From the NCBI GenBank assembly GCA_017962965.1, contig JAGCUI010000050.1:26966-90965 (forward strand): a stretch of DNA of 64,000 nucleotides, in the 5' to 3' direction. This stretch comes from Treponema sp. GTDB taxonomy: Bacteria > Spirochaetota > Spirochaetia > Treponematales > Treponemataceae. Position numbers and translations under genes: made by a program. How positions within the stretch are numbered: position 1 is the stretch's first letter; each line of letters begins with the position of its first letter. Below, piece after piece: positions 62,901 through 64,000 of the stretch. The notes beneath the pieces were generated by a model. That model saw nothing but the letters and a program-made list of their open reading frames with translations. It had not been told where the DNA came from and made no database searches.

Positions 62901-63590
62901 AAAAACAGGAATTCCGTTTGAATCAAAAGTAAAATAATAAGTTTTTCCATCTATTGTTATTGGATATTTTCCATCCGAATTTTTAAGATCCCCGTAAATA
63001 TTTTCAAGGCTCTGGGGCTTAAGATTAAAACAAACAATATTTCGTATACTGTTATTAACAACCGCCTTACATAAGCCAAGCTCTCCGTCAATGATATCTG
63101 GAGGGGTGTTTACATTAAAAGTGACTTTAAATTTTCCGGTTTGAACAGGGACATCACCATCTATAAAACTAAAAGTATATGAGACTTTTCTGTCTGTAGT
63201 TTCTTTGTCCTTTGGTTGTAAAAAAAGATCGTTATGAAAATAAATTACATAAGCATAATCATCTACCCGTTCATGTGTTATTTTATTTTCCTCCCAGTCT
63301 ATTGGATTATCTTCACTATCTAATATAATTAGATCTGCATTTTTCCCTCTTGGATTTGTGTATGAGACATAATACGGAAATTTTTCTTTATAATTTGAAG
63401 GAAAACAGATTGTGTTAGTGTTATCGATTTGGGTTGGACCTTGTGGATGATGATTATTTACAACGATTTCTTCGGAATATTTTTTGAGATACTGTGGGAC
63501 TGAGCCTATAAAAAATTCACAGGAAATTAAAGTAAATAATGCTGCAATGATAAGAAAACAAAATCCTGCGCACGATTTTATTGTTTTCAT
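59988..63590 (-). CDS. Giant beta-helix lipoprotein (second of tandem pair)
   Basis: The 1200-residue protein starts with a lipoprotein signal peptide (lipobox ALFTLISC, then EFFIGSVPQYLKKYSEEI) and shares the overall plan and many motifs of the gene downstream: NTPPDIIDGELGLCKAVVN, NPVYFVTNENLNKTYTISTK, STKPSGNPQLVFTAQK and the beta-helix region (about residues 420-1080; VHGGGIKSTGALTLENCDIY, GGGIYIHTHEIILQGNNEIY, GGAIYIDKGTVTLKNTTIGK). Its C-terminus lacks the GLUG-like repeats and ends in a different domain. The two are paralogues from an old duplication. Likely surface-exposed; ligand unknown. GGAG precedes the ATG by ten bases. Confidence 0.85.
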   Translation of the reverse strand: MKTIKSCAGFCFLIIAALFTLISCEFFIGSVPQYLKKYSEEIVVNNHHPQGPTQIDNTNTICFPSNYKEKFPYYVSYTNPRGKNADLIILDSEDNPIDWEENKITHERVDDYAYVIYFHNDLFLQPKDKETTDRKVSYTFSFIDGDVPVQTGKFKVTFNVNTPPDIIDGELGLCKAVVNNSIRNIVCFNLKPQSLENIYGDLKNSDGKYPITIDGKTYYFTFDSNGIPVFDDGNFYRSPDDISEASEFTVVNEFTQKQNPVYFVTNENLNKTYTISTKDNHGLVSPNYSISTKPSGNPQLVFTAQKINDYLRITPDFTARARKVGDTDIPLTKEILTLKYKINDEDEKTYDFTLANSSPLNIYVPGGTSTVLCSMTCDSRDDIQNSDLVMETFNLPNAIYASPYDSDFNENYKGGNASHRIKIKDAVDYVNTQTGSWTIYLKAGTYEAQDEDRVTYGYDEYSYIFFKQKDAKTLNITLQGDSNSSRAVLNANGRARVIDNKSTSLTLRYVDITGGYIDTAGQDDNGVHGGGIKSTGALTLENCDIYENKTLGNKSSGGGIHCTNNITLKNTKIHNNQCKNHGGGIYIHTHEIILQGNNEIYENTANSHGGGINFYNTSYVELKSGVTSFTNEGKINGGLSVYKNKGSKGGGISFSEGAATISGVNVYDNENSGNNAEGVGIYSSGPLTLEYVYLDNNVDNTNKAEGAVYCESLTLQNKINLNTENIVIPPNSLTIIESGNNALKSDYISNINVKLKTDTDLATLLKKDYIELNGATPWWVSKINSADSAYVFSNFRSKNLELVNKKRMVYSTSDFSTVLTKVNNLDSPSGTVPGIIIFAEDYTIDANTSGDLITFKSQGSPKKYIVYGNGKVLNANRSSTFNGNAIVVNQNNDVEIRDFKEIRGGYTLKGGAIYIDKGTVTLKNTTIGKAPPRKSNNELDLSLNWSEEIYNKARNGGGIYVCNGGRLIVEPDTDENSYTYFCKNFATDGNGSALYVEKGGLAQLNRCYFIYNGFNPVNDTHGTIYCEKDAKLEIGNTNIQRNYCAGGTAGIYLAGDASIKINEGLTVKKNFIPTGVLTGDPATAEAAGIHTNESFFLSTIEYTEYAEGVNIPCIKNLELNNDMGLVDFNISQIKYKDGTTDRKLNCINSTKFFIRIFTYNGKAVSTARIGWKGNNGINYYYDLQKDAVINTDWVQGNQIQ

Positions 63591-63732
63591 TGAACTTTTT
63601 CTCCGAACTGTTTTTTAACTCTGAACGCATCAACTTTTTTGGATTAATGAAATTATAACATAAAATTTGGGGAAAATAAAAGAAGGGAAATTCCTTATAT
63701 TAAAAAGCGGAACATGAGATATTTTAAAAAAA

Positions 63733-63825
63733 ATGGGTACAGAGAGCAAAAATCGCTTACAGTTGCCTAGCGGATTTACAAAACCGCGCACCGTGCGCTA
63801 CACGATGAAAAGATGTAATTATGTA
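63733..63825 (+). repeat. Structured intergenic repeat, copy 1
   Basis: This copy aligns with copy 2 at 63845-63940 over about 93 bases. The core AGAGCAAAAATCGCTT, then CAGTTGCCTAGCGGATTT and AAAACCGCGCAC are nearly identical. It contains the dyad GCGCAC/GTGCGC, here with only one base in the centre, and a TGTAATTATGTA stretch at its end. Confidence 0.8.
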
Positions 63826-63844
63826 TTTTAACAATTTTTAAAAG

Positions 63845-63940
63845 ATGAGTACTAAGAGCAAAAATCGCTTGCAGTTGCCTAGCGGATTTGCAAAACCGCG
63901 CACTCGTGCGCTACACGCTACAATGCGGTGTAATTATACA
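63845..63940 (+). repeat. Structured intergenic repeat, copy 2
   Basis: The second copy differs from copy 1 by scattered substitutions and a one-base insertion in the centre of the GCGCAC/GTGCGC dyad (63898-63911). The dyad arms are unchanged, so base-pairing potential or dyad symmetry seems to be conserved rather than a reading frame. Confidence 0.8.
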
Positions 63941-63970
63941 CATTGCCGGCTACGGCCGGCAGCATTGTAG
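63918..63970 (+). other. Nested inverted repeats forming a predicted three-way junction
   Basis: An outer stem CTACAATGC (63918-63926) with GCATTGTAG (63962-63970) encloses two hairpins: GTGTA/TACAC (63928-63932, 63937-63941, loop ATTA) and TGCCGGC/GCCGGCA (63944-63950, 63955-63961, loop TACG). All 21 base pairs are perfect. It could be a small structured RNA, a palindromic repeat end, or a site for a DNA-processing enzyme. Confidence 0.7.
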
Positions 63971-64000
63971 AGTGTTTTTGAAATCCGGTAGGCGCCTTCC

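Larger units (their letters stand above)
63591..64000. other. Non-coding region with repeats at the right edge
   Basis: The 410-base stretch upstream of the second beta-helix gene holds its presumed promoter region (TATAAT at 63657-63652 on the reverse strand, weak -35), an AT-rich segment, then two imperfect repeat copies and a complex inverted repeat (63918-63970) described separately. I see no convincing protein gene; two short open frames at 63733-63831 and 63845-63970 on the plus strand arise from the repeat. Confidence 0.7.

Noticed and set aside
63845..63970. Possible integron attC site
   Set aside because: The structure is palindromic and contains GCCTAGC, one base off the inverse core RYYYAAC, but no GTTRRRY core site was found at the opposite end, and no integrase or gene cassette is nearby.
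63733..63970. Two short open frames of 32 and 41 codons sharing a KNRLQLPSGF stretch
   Set aside because: They follow the DNA repeat, have no ribosome sites, and the one-base indel inside the dyad shifts the frame between copies. DNA structure explains the similarity better than protein.

Overview
The window looks like a chromosomal segment of a host-associated or free-living Treponema-type spirochaete. It is AT-rich, carries a V-type ATPase locus with a DUF2764-like subunit, has the spirochaetal flagellar gene order (flbD-motA-motB-fliL-fliM-fliY-fliO-fliP-fliQ-fliR-flhB-flhA-flhF-flhG-x-fliA-DUF342), encodes a long eukaryote-like IleRS, and has many lipoproteins with short lipoboxes. No rRNA, tRNA, CRISPR array, transposase or prophage was seen. 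Species-level identity is not claimed.

Layout. 1-1676 (minus): start of a V-ATPase operon (atpE, DUF2764-like, atpA cut by the left edge). 1804-2871: galM. 2893-20088 (minus): a compact 20-gene flagellar operon covering motor (flbD, motA, motB), switch (fliM, fliY), export gate (fliO, P, Q, R, flhB, flhA), placement GTPase/ATPase (flhF, flhG), sigma-28 (fliA), a FapA-like DUF342 protein, and three little-known proteins, one resembling SwrB. 20318-22425 (plus): an OmpR/PhoR-type two-component pair whose 3' end overlaps convergent hemW. 22358-24256 (minus): hemW, lepB. 24376-25711 (plus): smpB from a promoter that predicts an almost leaderless mRNA, then an exported protein. 25744-26238 (minus): an FtsB/DivIC-like protein. 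26388-33849 (plus): a five-gene block with an acidic repeat protein, an unknown, two DUF115/MAF-type putative glycosyltransferases and a membrane protein with a degenerate GGDEF domain. 33851-40498 (minus): TPR lipoprotein, extended upp, lipoprotein, ileS, TPR exported protein. 40623-44119 (plus): a GT8-acyltransferase-acyltransferase-GT8 operon closed by a bidirectional terminator. 44182-45282 (minus): an exported unknown. 45321-49316 (plus): thiI, family-4 UDG, priA. 49328-55916 (minus): dxs-folP-cdaA-cdaR-acpS-DUF2225-truA, preceded by a terminator and a 29-codon bTHX-like ribosomal peptide gene at 55999-56088. 56161-63590 (minus): two tandem paralogous giant beta-helix surface lipoproteins. 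63591-64000: non-coding DNA with an imperfect tandem repeat and a nested three-way-junction inverted repeat.

How the parts may work together. The flagellar operon is largely complete for export, switch and motor functions but has no filament, hook or chemotaxis genes here. The DUF115 pair may modify flagellins made elsewhere (inference). The GT8/acyltransferase operon looks like a membrane glycolipid pathway. The cdaA-cdaR pair gives c-di-AMP synthesis next to isoprenoid, folate and acyl-carrier genes.

The candidates most worth following as undescribed systems are the acidic-repeat/DUF115/degenerate-GGDEF block, the GT8-PlsC-PlsC-GT8 operon, the paired beta-helix lipoproteins, and the structured repeat at the right edge. 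Many starts here are TTG or GTG and were chosen from Shine-Dalgarno positions, so start coordinates are less certain than stops.
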